From Pontiellaceae bacterium B12227 (lineage in GTDB: Bacteria; Verrucomicrobiota; Kiritimatiellia; Kiritimatiellales; Pontiellaceae): 64,000 nt of DNA. The first letter of the stretch is position 1. Each line of letters opens with the position of its first letter. The notes beneath the pieces were generated by a model that worked only from the letters and a program-made list of their open reading frames with translations, did not search any database and was not told where the DNA came from. Position numbers and translations under genes: made by a program. The stretch lies in the NCBI GenBank assembly GCA_029432775.1, contig JAROAZ010000013.1, positions 1 to 64,000 on the forward strand, in the 5' to 3' direction. Shown here one piece after another: positions 26,874 to 35,516 of the stretch.

Positions 26874-29426
26874 TTATCGTTTTCTGAGCAACAGGGCCCA
26901 ATCCTCGTTCGCGGCTCCGGGTGCTTCCCCCAGCGACACCCCGGATCCCGAATGAACCTGATGTATGCTGCCGCGCCGGAGCCCGCCCCCTTTGCGCGGA
27001 TCAAACCAGAACAGGTCGAATGTTTTCCTTTCACCGGGCAGGTCGATCGATGTTGTTCCACCCTTTGGAAGATAAACAACATAGGTATCCGCTCCATCGG
27101 TCAGGCAGTGCCCCGAACCATTGCTCAACAGCGCATCATCGTTATGCATCTTCCAGAACGGAATCTGTTCCCGGTAGAAAAACTGATTCACGGCGATATC
27201 GGACCACTTCAGCAATGGATCGAAATGGGCATAGTCATCCAGCCTGAGATCGGAGCCGCCGGAATAATATTCCGCTCCCCCACCCCCGGCCATAATGTTG
27301 CCCCACAGCACATTTTTCCGGCTCAGTTCAAAGCTTTGGTTAACGCCCAGATTCCCGGGTCCCTGCTCATCGCACGCCACCACCCACGGCTGCCCCGCTT
27401 TTGCTGAACGGTTCCGCCACAGCAGGGTTTCGTTAAAGACATTTTCGGTCTCGATGGCTTCCGGGGTCTGGAGCGAAACACCGGTCATTTCGGGAGCGCC
27501 GAGGTGCGGATTGTAAAACTTGCTCTTGTCCAGCGACGGTCCGGTATGAAAAACGCGGTGATTCCGCCACGGATCAATTTCTTCCAGATACTTCAGCCAC
27601 TCCGACCTCGTATCGGCTCCCACCGGAATCTCCTCAGATATGTTCCAGTTCAGCGCGAGATGATGGCCGAAACGCGCGACCATTTCGCGATAATAGATTT
27701 TCCGCTCATCGCCCAGCAGCCCGCCGTCCAGATCCCGGGCATTTTCAATTTCCGCAAGTTTGAAATGGAGATATAGCCCCTTCTTTTCAGCATGATCAAA
27801 AACCATCTCCCATTGATCAAGCTTGGAACAGTCGAAGCGGACGCGTTCGGACTGACTGGTGTACGGGAAAACGCGCGCGCCGTCGCCCGGCCCGGAAAAC
27901 GGGCGCCTGGCATTATTGGGATCCGGCACCAGGCGCCCAATATTATTCAGCAACATCGAAATGGAGTTGGCGCCGGTGCTCGAAATATAATTGACCGCAC
28001 CGAGAATATTTTTGCCCTTGGTGCCCTGCCACAGTTCACCGTCGTTGTTGTAGTGCTTTGCATGCGCGGCAAATGTATGGCGGATCCCTTTATTCCCCTT
28101 TACCGGAGTATTGTCAAATTCATGGTATTCCAGAAAGTTCTCCGGGGAATCCGGCCCGAATTTCAGGAAATATTTTCCGCTGCCCTGAAACTGAAGATGG
28201 TGCTTCCCGACATAGCCGAGCCGGCCTTCTGCCCGCAGGTCCGGAGCCTGTGCCGGATTCCCGTCCGAGATTTTAAATGCCCCCTTGAGCCCGTGATACG
28301 GCTTCAGTGCGGCCCCTTCTCCGCTGATGGACACGCGGCTTCCCTTTAGAAATGAAACGTCATACGTCCAGACCCCGGAAACCTCCGGCCGAAAATGACA
28401 GGACCATTGGTTGCCGGAAACCGCTCCGCTGTCGGCGGCATGACCATCCGCGGCAAAGTAACCGGGCACAACATACCTTTTTCCTGTGGCCGGATGCTTA
28501 AAGGTCACATCCAACCGATAGTCCGTGAACGGATTCGGCGTGGCAGTTTCGGAGCTGACCGGTCCGTTGATCCACAACGTAACCTTGTGCCAGATATTCA
28601 GGTCACCGTCCACGTTAACGCCGGCCCCGCCCGTTATTGCAGGCGCAGTCGTGGCAGGAACGAACGACAACGCCGTCCAACGGCCCCGTGCCCATGCCGT
28701 ACCATCGCCCTCTGGTATTTTTCCATTGGTCACGCAGTCCGATTCCACAGCAACGGGAGTCCTGCCGGATTCCGGCAGCGTACCGAGTTGTTTCATCGTG
28801 ACCTCAACGTCTTCATGACTGAAGACCATGCGGTCCAGATTATAACGCACCGATCGGCCGGATATAATGAAGGTATAGATTTCCCCGGCTTTAAAGTCAT
28901 ACACCGCCGGTTTCTTTTTGTGCCCCTTCCCGAGGCCCAGCTTTTTGTAGCTGACATCGAGCATTCGGGCTACGCCCCAGGCATCCGCCGCTCCGCCGAA
29001 AAGTTTCATATCGGTCTGAAGCGCTTTCAGCGGGGCATCCGGATTGCCCGGTAAATAATCGCCTTCCATACGAATGAAGGCATCGTTGTTTTTATCGCCC
29101 TTATTGCCCTCAAGTCTTTTATGGGCACGAAATTTCAGGGTATAGCGGCCGCCTTTGTTGATCCTGAATTTATAGACCAGCGGAGAAGCCGGCGTGCCCC
29201 ATCCCTCGGGGCCGTAGCGCATAAATTCCAGATGCCCGCCGACGGCGCCGGCCGGATATCCCGCTGCACCTGACGCATGAAAATCCCACCCGTCATACGC
29301 CGATTCGGTATTTTCAGCCTCCATAACAACCAGTCCGCCGCTTTCGTTATAGATTTTTTCAGACATCCCGCTGGATGCACCAACGAATATCATCAGACCT
29401 GCCAAATAAGATGCCTTGCGTACCAT
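26874..29426 (-). CDS. DUF5060-type secreted glycoside hydrolase-like protein
   Basis: An 850-residue exported protein; ATG at 29426 follows GAGGAAA. Order: signal peptide (about 1-22); an N-terminal carbohydrate-binding-like region starting GGLVVMEAENTES (about 28-215); a DUF5060 beta-sandwich with NIWHKVTLWINGP and NPFTDYRLDVTFKHP (about 270-385); a TIM-barrel-like region beginning HHLQFQGSGKYFLKFG and containing LALNWNISEEIP; and a C-terminal domain like the putative collagen-binding module (TYVVYLPKGGTTSIDLPG). Acidic residues in NISEE and VVACDEQGPG are candidates for catalysis. DUF5060 proteins are usually polysaccharide hydrolases. The next gene upstream (29548) is a shorter DUF5060/DUF4038 relative. 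One marginal palindrome copy (27055) lies in the C-terminal module. Confidence 0.7.
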   Translation of the reverse strand: MVRKASYLAGLMIFVGASSGMSEKIYNESGGLVVMEAENTESAYDGWDFHASGAAGYPAGAVGGHLEFMRYGPEGWGTPASPLVYKFRINKGGRYTLKFRAHKRLEGNKGDKNNDAFIRMEGDYLPGNPDAPLKALQTDMKLFGGAADAWGVARMLDVSYKKLGLGKGHKKKPAVYDFKAGEIYTFIISGRSVRYNLDRMVFSHEDVEVTMKQLGTLPESGRTPVAVESDCVTNGKIPEGDGTAWARGRWTALSFVPATTAPAITGGAGVNVDGDLNIWHKVTLWINGPVSSETATPNPFTDYRLDVTFKHPATGKRYVVPGYFAADGHAADSGAVSGNQWSCHFRPEVSGVWTYDVSFLKGSRVSISGEGAALKPYHGLKGAFKISDGNPAQAPDLRAEGRLGYVGKHHLQFQGSGKYFLKFGPDSPENFLEYHEFDNTPVKGNKGIRHTFAAHAKHYNNDGELWQGTKGKNILGAVNYISSTGANSISMLLNNIGRLVPDPNNARRPFSGPGDGARVFPYTSQSERVRFDCSKLDQWEMVFDHAEKKGLYLHFKLAEIENARDLDGGLLGDERKIYYREMVARFGHHLALNWNISEEIPVGADTRSEWLKYLEEIDPWRNHRVFHTGPSLDKSKFYNPHLGAPEMTGVSLQTPEAIETENVFNETLLWRNRSAKAGQPWVVACDEQGPGNLGVNQSFELSRKNVLWGNIMAGGGGAEYYSGGSDLRLDDYAHFDPLLKWSDIAVNQFFYREQIPFWKMHNDDALLSNGSGHCLTDGADTYVVYLPKGGTTSIDLPGERKTFDLFWFDPRKGGGLRRGSIHQVHSGSGVSLGEAPGAANEDWALLLRKR
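27055..27071. repeat. marginal palindrome match, coding
   Basis: GTTCCACCCTTTGGAAG in the large DUF5060 gene; reads PKGGT. Only the 5-bp core arms match; may be chance. Confidence 0.5.
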
Positions 29427-29547
29427 CGTGTTTCCTCAATCTTTCCCAGTTGATAAGAGGAGATGTTTTAAACGGTTACGCAATGATCGGCAATCGGCCT
29501 AAAGATAGAGAAGAAAAAATGACTAATCAGGCCATCCGCCGGGAAGA

Positions 29548-31152
29548 TTAATCGACCACCTTCACGATGAGCACCTTGAAGCCCTCGCCTTCGGGGCATG
29601 GGAAACCCAGCCATTTCGTCAGCTTACGCCGAACCGGCTCGGTATATTCTCCGGTAAAGGGGTTAAACCAGGTCGCAGTCACGAAATTACCTTTCATGGA
29701 TTTCGGATTCAGCCCCAGAAAGTCGTTTTCCTTCGGCACATAATAAAGGAACCGGTCTTTCCCGTTGTGCAGGCAGAATCCGCTGCTGCTCTTTTTATCG
29801 CCCGATTTCAGGTTGGCGATATCGTAGCGGGAAACCAGCTCGCTCAGGTGTTTGTAATATTCCAGCTTCGGGCGCTGGTCTTCCGGCAGACTTCCAATGT
29901 CCGGAATAATGGCATTCCAGGAGGAGCCCTGCCAATAGTGCGTCGGATAGGTTCCTGCAAAGACGCACTGGTAGGCCCGTTCCAGACAGACGTCCGCCCG
30001 CGTGTAGGCCCCGTTGAACACCACATACGGCGAGCGCTCGTAGCCGCCGTGCTCAATGTTCAGCACCGGCATGTCCTTAAAGTCGTCATAGACCTTGCAC
30101 ATGATCGTATAAAGCTCGGAGCCCCAGAGCTGAACCGAAATAAAGTCCAGTTTATCGGGATGCCGCCCGCAATAACCATAGTCATGCACCGTCACCAGCC
30201 GTTGGTGAGTATCCAGTTTGCGCAACCGGTCAATCCGCCGCGTAATATAACCGACATCGTCATGCCCGTAGCCCAGCGCCTCTTTCGAAATATCCCAGAC
30301 GATGTTCGGGAAGCCCTGATAGCGCTTAACCACATAGTCAAAATAGCGGTTGTCTTCGGCCGAATCGGCCTCCGGCCAGTTGACCTTTTTATTCCAGACA
30401 TAAATCATCAGGTGCGAAGCAATGCCCTGATCATTCAGCTCCTCGATCACCCGGTCCAGCCGCTGGAAATATTCAATGTTCAGTGTCGAATGATCCGGCT
30501 CCTCGTTGGTTCCAAGGAATGGAAAGGCCTTCGGACTGCCATATTCATGCTCCGGCTTCAAATCCTTGTCTTTCCCCCACACTACATCATAGGCAAAGAC
30601 ATTCATGATCATCTGGTTATAGCCGTTCTTCGCGACCGTATCGATAAAACCGCGCGTCACCGGAATGTCGTCTGGATTCTCCGCATCCAGCGCAAACAAC
30701 CAGTCGACCTCAAAACAGATCGGATAATACGAATCGCCGTTTTCATAAACAAAGTTTCGAGGTTTGGATGGATCAACCTTAATTCCGCCCTTCCGATCCT
30801 CCCGCGGCGCGTCAACTTTCAGTGCACCGGCCTGGCCATTCAGCTCTTTGATCGAGGAATTGAGCTGATAGTTCCAATCTCCGGAAGCCGGTGCGGTGAA
30901 CCGCACCGTGTAAACCTTCCCTCCATTATAAAACCCATGCGCGGTGAAAGTCTTGTCGGCGCTCTTCAGTTCCGCGGTCAGCTCTGCATCTTCCGGTTGC
31001 TGCGGCACCGCAGATACGGTGAAGTTGATATCCACCACCTCCCACTGATTTACCAGTTTGATTTTGGTGGCATGTTCCAGGGTCTGGATGGCAAAAGAGC
31101 GGCCGCTCATCAGGACCGTAAGCATAAATATGGATCGCGCAAGACACTTCAT
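29548..31152 (-). CDS. DUF5060/DUF4038 glycoside hydrolase-like protein
   Basis: Exported 534-residue protein; the ATG at 31152 after GGGAGAAC is preferred to the upstream open-frame start. After the signal peptide, residues about 25-125 form a DUF5060 beta-sandwich (LVNQWEVVDINFTVSAVP; GFYNGGKVYTVRFTAPASGDW). Residues about 135-534 form a TIM barrel of the DUF4038/apiosidase-like type, with YENGDSYYPICFEVDWLFAL, IVWDISKEALGYGHDD (candidate acid/base Glu) and VLNIEHGGYE (candidate nucleophile Glu). A small C-terminal beta region ends near VLIVKVVD. It is flanked by two other large glycosidases on the same strand, so it probably belongs to the same degradation set. Substrate unknown. FPFLGTN overlaps a dispersed palindrome. 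Confidence 0.72.
   Translation of the reverse strand: MKCLARSIFMLTVLMSGRSFAIQTLEHATKIKLVNQWEVVDINFTVSAVPQQPEDAELTAELKSADKTFTAHGFYNGGKVYTVRFTAPASGDWNYQLNSSIKELNGQAGALKVDAPREDRKGGIKVDPSKPRNFVYENGDSYYPICFEVDWLFALDAENPDDIPVTRGFIDTVAKNGYNQMIMNVFAYDVVWGKDKDLKPEHEYGSPKAFPFLGTNEEPDHSTLNIEYFQRLDRVIEELNDQGIASHLMIYVWNKKVNWPEADSAEDNRYFDYVVKRYQGFPNIVWDISKEALGYGHDDVGYITRRIDRLRKLDTHQRLVTVHDYGYCGRHPDKLDFISVQLWGSELYTIMCKVYDDFKDMPVLNIEHGGYERSPYVVFNGAYTRADVCLERAYQCVFAGTYPTHYWQGSSWNAIIPDIGSLPEDQRPKLEYYKHLSELVSRYDIANLKSGDKKSSSGFCLHNGKDRFLYYVPKENDFLGLNPKSMKGNFVTATWFNPFTGEYTEPVRRKLTKWLGFPCPEGEGFKVLIVKVVD
30509..30525. repeat. dispersed palindrome, coding copy
   Basis: GTTCCAAGGAATGGAAA in the DUF5060/DUF4038 gene; reads PFLGT on the coding strand. 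Confidence 0.7.
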
Positions 31153-31298
31153 TAAGTTGTTCTCCCTTATTTGTCCGCACTTCACTGGGGTTTATGTATC
31201 TGACGCCAAGCTACGGGAATGCAGGACAGTATACGCACAAATATGTTACAGATCTCAAATCAGAAGTAAACTATTCTAAATGACAGGACAATTAGTGC

Positions 31299-33161
31299 CT
31301 AATTCCGGGTATGTACCTCCATGACAACAGTACTCACCCGTCCTCCTTCATCAGAAAACGTAAGTGTGATCTCGTTGTCTGCCTGAATAATGCCCGCAGG
31401 TAAAGAAACCGGAATGGAGCCAAAGAATCCGCCTTTCCGGCTGGCCTGATCATTCCCCATCCAATCGCTGGAAAATTCAACGGCGTGTCCATTTACGGTC
31501 AGCCGGGGCCTCATGTTTAAGCCATGTTCGCGAGCAAGCGCAATGCGCAGCATCCCCGTCGATCCAGCCGTCGCGTTCACGCCTTCGATGTGGAAGGAAA
31601 TATTTTGGTCTGCATTAATCGGCTGAAGATAGGTATCGCTGTAGTACGTCTTTGATTTCACCATGCTTTGCGGGACCAAGGGCGCGGCATAGCTCACCTG
31701 AAGAATGATGGTTTCGTGCGGGGCCATCGTGAGCTTTTCCGGGAGCTCGCTCAGTTTATTCGCCGTGTAGACTACAGCCTGCTGCTTTGGAATATGCATT
31801 CGCTTCAGCACGACGGATTTTATTTCCGGAAGCTGCTCCGGGAGAACGAAAGCAACTTCCCGTTTATCATCTTCAAAGTTGTTCAGGCAGATAAAGGCAT
31901 CAGCTTCGTCGGCAAATGCATAAGCCGATATGTCGGGATCATTTGATTCCAGGAATGTTCGGTGCCCTTTAACATCGCACCACAAACGATAGAAATCCAT
32001 TTTTTCCGTTTCCAGAAAACGCGTGGGGTTTCCATCCACCATACTTTCAGGATCAGGCCGCCAGAGATCCGCAGAAAACGGTTGGCCTTGATTCTCAGGG
32101 CTGTTGTAGAACCATGGACTTTTTGTCGTGATAAACGGCACCGCAATCAAGAGTCGATCCTGTCGACCGAGCAGAGAAAAGAGAAAGTGGTTATATGAAT
32201 TCAGTTCTGCAGACGCTCTCGCCGGCGAATAGGCATCGTCTTCCGGCCAGCCATGTGAAACATCACCGTATTCACTGATGGCAAACGGTTTCGGTTTGCC
32301 CCACTTCATGGCTCCATAGGTTTCAACCAGATCCATTAATGCTTCAACCCGGCTGCCGCTTCGGCGGCTGTCCTGTTCCTGCATATGCGTCGCATCCATC
32401 ATCAAAAAGTCGATGGCATCGATATGGGGGCCGGCTGTATCCATAAACAGTTTCATGCGGCTGTTCCAATGCCCGAAATCCCAGTAATGCATCATCGGCC
32501 AGGCGCTGGTGTACCCGATCACCTGAGTTGAAAGTCCGCGCCGATCAATCTCCTTCCCGATCTCGGCAATCATCTCGATCATCCGGGCGCGAACAGCAGC
32601 CTGATCTTCGCCATATCTTCCAGCGGCAACAAACGGAATCGAGATGGGGGAATAAAAGTCGGGCCGGAAATCATCCTCATAATTATATTCCAGTATGTCC
32701 GCCGCAAAACGGGCCATTGCCGCAGGATTATCCTCCATGTTAAATGCAGCCCTCGCCTCACTCGTTACAATCCGGCGGGTGGTACGATAGGCATAGAGCG
32801 GGTCCGCCTTAGCCTTGGCGATCACGCCCGGTGCCCGCTCTTTAATTGCTTTCGTGTCAGGATAAGGCGTTCCATTTTGATGCCCGGCGAACGGCCCGTC
32901 AAACGAGCGGCCGAAACCGACGTTTAATGCTTTGAGCTGTTCCAGGTTTTCTTTGGTCAGTGCGCCCGAAGTATAACTGCTGTGAACATTAATAAATTTA
33001 CTTCGGTCCAGTTCCGACGTGTCTCCGAGAACCTGACGCTGAAAGAGGTCAACCGATACCGTGGCCGGTTCGGCATGTATTTCGAGAATAGGCAGCAGGA
33101 GTCTAATCAGACCGGCCGTTATTATTACATTACGATTCTTCAAGTTGTCTCTCCTGATCAT
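31299..33161 (-). CDS. GH86-like protein lacking the expected acid/base glutamate
   Basis: Exported 620-residue relative of the lipoprotein at 24647. The two share the barrel layout: an NVHSSY start, GFGRSF, ILEYNYEDDFRPDFY, a middle MDATHM, and the C-terminal beta modules with TVNGHAVEFSSDW. The nucleophile-like glutamate is kept as Glu297 in FAISEYGDVSHG. At the position matching NEP of the relative, this protein reads PISIPFV, with Ile175 where the catalytic acid/base would be. It may therefore be a binding protein, use another residue, or be mis-aligned by eye. It starts 18 bp after the stop of the beta-helix gene at 33180, so it is probably in one transcript. Activity uncertain, family moderately sure. 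Confidence 0.62.
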   Translation of the reverse strand: MIRRDNLKNRNVIITAGLIRLLLPILEIHAEPATVSVDLFQRQVLGDTSELDRSKFINVHSSYTSGALTKENLEQLKALNVGFGRSFDGPFAGHQNGTPYPDTKAIKERAPGVIAKAKADPLYAYRTTRRIVTSEARAAFNMEDNPAAMARFAADILEYNYEDDFRPDFYSPISIPFVAAGRYGEDQAAVRARMIEMIAEIGKEIDRRGLSTQVIGYTSAWPMMHYWDFGHWNSRMKLFMDTAGPHIDAIDFLMMDATHMQEQDSRRSGSRVEALMDLVETYGAMKWGKPKPFAISEYGDVSHGWPEDDAYSPARASAELNSYNHFLFSLLGRQDRLLIAVPFITTKSPWFYNSPENQGQPFSADLWRPDPESMVDGNPTRFLETEKMDFYRLWCDVKGHRTFLESNDPDISAYAFADEADAFICLNNFEDDKREVAFVLPEQLPEIKSVVLKRMHIPKQQAVVYTANKLSELPEKLTMAPHETIILQVSYAAPLVPQSMVKSKTYYSDTYLQPINADQNISFHIEGVNATAGSTGMLRIALAREHGLNMRPRLTVNGHAVEFSSDWMGNDQASRKGGFFGSIPVSLPAGIIQADNEITLTFSDEGGRVSTVVMEVHTRN

Positions 33162-33179
33162 AAAAGGGTAGATGGAGCA

Positions 33180-35441
33180 TTAGCGTATCTTATTTTTCGG
33201 CCAAACCTGAATGGAAATCTCATGAGGTGCCTGTACATGAAACGGCCCTGCGTCTGGTTTTTCAAGATCTCGTGGATTTCCAAAATAGTCGGTATCGATC
33301 GTCAATGGGGTACCATCCGGATGTTCAAATCGCGCCTTTGATATTTTCGTTTTTCCCAATAGCGATGTCGTGACGAGTTTTCTTTTCCGCCCATGGATCT
33401 CCTTCGGAAATTTCACTTTCAAATAAACCGCATCATTCTCTGTAAAAAGGTCGCATCCGACTGCGTCCCTGGATGCAACGAAGAACTCCGTTTCTCCTAC
33501 TAAAGGTTCAGCGCCGGCAATGTAGACGTTTCCCTGCGCTTTGCAGGGCTGCTCCATCGTATTGTAATCCGCAAGTCCTCTGCCGCCGATCAGGTTGTTG
33601 TAAAAGCGGCTGTCGCCTCCCTGAATGTTGCTTAAACCGACTATTTCGCTGGAATGGGGCTCATGGTAGGGCGTTCGTCGGCCATCCGGTTTTGCATCGA
33701 TGGTATTGAGGAAGAGGTTATGTGCAAATGCGCCTCCCTGGGAGCGGTCTTTGAGGGTGCTCCATGGGTTCTTCGTTGCGAAGATATTATTGTCGATCAC
33801 GAAGGGCCCATGGTTGACTTCGAGATAGATATCCTGGCGCCCGTTATCATAGAGAAGGTTTCCGGTGACGCGAGTTCCCTGCGTCATCCAATCCAGCCAA
33901 ATGCCTCGGGAGGTATGGTGGATGCAGTTGTCCTTAACCAGCATATCAATCGGCGCATGGAATTTAATCCCTGCCATTTCATATCCGGACCAGGGTTTAT
34001 CCCTGTTTATATCGTAGATGTGATTTCCGGATATTTCGCTGAAGATGGCTCCGAGGCTGCCGCAAATGCCTGCGGCTCCGCAGCTATGGATTGTGTTATT
34101 GCGCACAATATGGGAACCGACCTTCTCTTTCGTCCAGCCGTTTTCAGCAGCGCGTTCAACCGTTGCGACATATCCTTCAGCGCTGTCCGACGAGGTGTTG
34201 TCGTACTCGTCTCCGTATTTACCCAACGTTACCCCGACGCAGGAGGCATGGCGAATCGTGTTGTTTTCAACGATCCATCCTTTGCTCCAGTGCGTCCCGA
34301 TCAGGCCGACCTGCTCCGCGGTCGGCGGTGCCCAGCTGGGACTTCCATGTTCCAGGATGAAGCCCGAAACGGTGATATAGTTAATGCCGGGTTCGCGAGG
34401 ATAAAAGACGGTTTCGCGGGCGTTAAGTTCTACCAGTTCCTTGTTGGGATCTGTCCCTTTAAACTGCGCCCAGATGATCACTTCTTTTGCATTGGGTTTC
34501 GGTGCGGGATGGTCTTTAAACACCAGGCAGAGGGTTTGCTTACCACTCACACGTTTAAGACCGGTGGTGAAGGGCTTCCATTTGAGATCCCACGTATCGC
34601 CGGTGTAGCCTGCCGGACAGGTGCCCAGCAGTTTTCCGTCCGGACCATCGAGCCGGATTTCAACCTGAAGCCCCATCGTATCCGATAAACCGTTGAACGT
34701 AACCTGGGTGGTGTCTTGGCCCAGATTGACATCTTTAAACGTAACCCAATTCCCACTTTTGGCCTGATGGATGAAGGTCTCCTCATTACGGGTTTTTGTC
34801 CCCACGCCCCGGGTGTCGCAAAAGTCAGCAGCAGAAATCGGGGTGGCCCCTTTCCCGTTAAAGGTGAGGTCCAATAGGTCCACCGACGCCCCTGCATGAT
34901 CCTTCGGCCGGCTGTTGTCGTTAGTAAACCAAAGCGGCTTGTTTCCCGTTGTTTCCATGACCTCGTCCAGATGGGCGGCTTCGGTCAGCGGGGTTCCGTT
35001 CAGATACACTTGAGCGGTGTGCGTCAACCGGCCGCAATGCATGAACCAATCGCCATAGATTTGCGTGCGGAACGGATTATGGGATCCGAAAAAGGAATCA
35101 GGACCTTTGCAAACCCATTTCCAGACATCGCCCTCTACATGCGTCCATCCCTTAGCAACTTCGGAACCTTTGATGACTACCTCTTCTCCTTCGGAGGCAC
35201 GATAAACAATGCGGTGCTCATTCAAAGCCCCGCCACGCGGAGGATTAATTTCCTCGCGATAGATGCCTTCATGCACCGTGATCACATCTCCCGGCATGGC
35301 CACTTCGGCCCCCTTGGAGATGGTTTTAAAGGGATTACTCATAGACCCGACGCTGGAATCATCCCCGTTTACGGAGACGTGATACTCCGCCGAATAGGTT
35401 ATTGCGGCGAGCATTGAGAGGGTGAAGATTGTTTTTAGCAT
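33180..35441 (-). CDS. secreted right-handed beta-helix protein with inserted CBM-like domain
   Basis: A 753-residue exported protein; ATG at 35441 follows AAGGAA. The signal peptide is followed by a DUF1565-like entry (AEYHVSVNGDD, NPFKTISKGAEVAMPGDVITV, GIYREEI) that starts a parallel beta-helix. Residues about 225-335 form a CBM6-like beta-sandwich (GNWVTFKDVNLGQDTTQVTF; LCLVFKD) inserted into the helix. The helix then resumes with asparagine-rich turns (WIVENNTIRHASCVGVTLG; HIVRNNTIHSCGAAGICGS; LLYDNGRQDIYLEVN). Parallel beta-helix proteins include polysaccharide lyases and hydrolases; no catalytic set can be assigned. It is a tandem paralogue of the next gene. No dispersed palindrome is present in either. 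Confidence 0.75.
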   Translation of the reverse strand: MLKTIFTLSMLAAITYSAEYHVSVNGDDSSVGSMSNPFKTISKGAEVAMPGDVITVHEGIYREEINPPRGGALNEHRIVYRASEGEEVVIKGSEVAKGWTHVEGDVWKWVCKGPDSFFGSHNPFRTQIYGDWFMHCGRLTHTAQVYLNGTPLTEAAHLDEVMETTGNKPLWFTNDNSRPKDHAGASVDLLDLTFNGKGATPISAADFCDTRGVGTKTRNEETFIHQAKSGNWVTFKDVNLGQDTTQVTFNGLSDTMGLQVEIRLDGPDGKLLGTCPAGYTGDTWDLKWKPFTTGLKRVSGKQTLCLVFKDHPAPKPNAKEVIIWAQFKGTDPNKELVELNARETVFYPREPGINYITVSGFILEHGSPSWAPPTAEQVGLIGTHWSKGWIVENNTIRHASCVGVTLGKYGDEYDNTSSDSAEGYVATVERAAENGWTKEKVGSHIVRNNTIHSCGAAGICGSLGAIFSEISGNHIYDINRDKPWSGYEMAGIKFHAPIDMLVKDNCIHHTSRGIWLDWMTQGTRVTGNLLYDNGRQDIYLEVNHGPFVIDNNIFATKNPWSTLKDRSQGGAFAHNLFLNTIDAKPDGRRTPYHEPHSSEIVGLSNIQGGDSRFYNNLIGGRGLADYNTMEQPCKAQGNVYIAGAEPLVGETEFFVASRDAVGCDLFTENDAVYLKVKFPKEIHGRKRKLVTTSLLGKTKISKARFEHPDGTPLTIDTDYFGNPRDLEKPDAGPFHVQAPHEISIQVWPKNKIR

Positions 35442-35467
35442 ATATTCCTTCTTAAAAACCTAACTCG

Positions 35468-35515
35468 TGTAGCCGCGATCCATGATTGCGGACCGAGGTC
35501 AGGGACTCGGCTACA
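35468..35515. repeat. three-way-junction palindromic intergenic repeat
   Basis: Outer stem TGTAGCCG (35468-35475) pairs with CGGCTACA (35508-35515). Inner hairpins are CGCGATC-CAT-GATTGCG (35474-35490, one G-T pair) and CCGAG/CTCGG (35493-35497 and 35506-35510). It fills the gap between two paralogous beta-helix genes and ends right at the stop of the second. Same architecture as 6086-6135 with a different sequence. Confidence 0.7.
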
Positions 35516-35516
35516 T

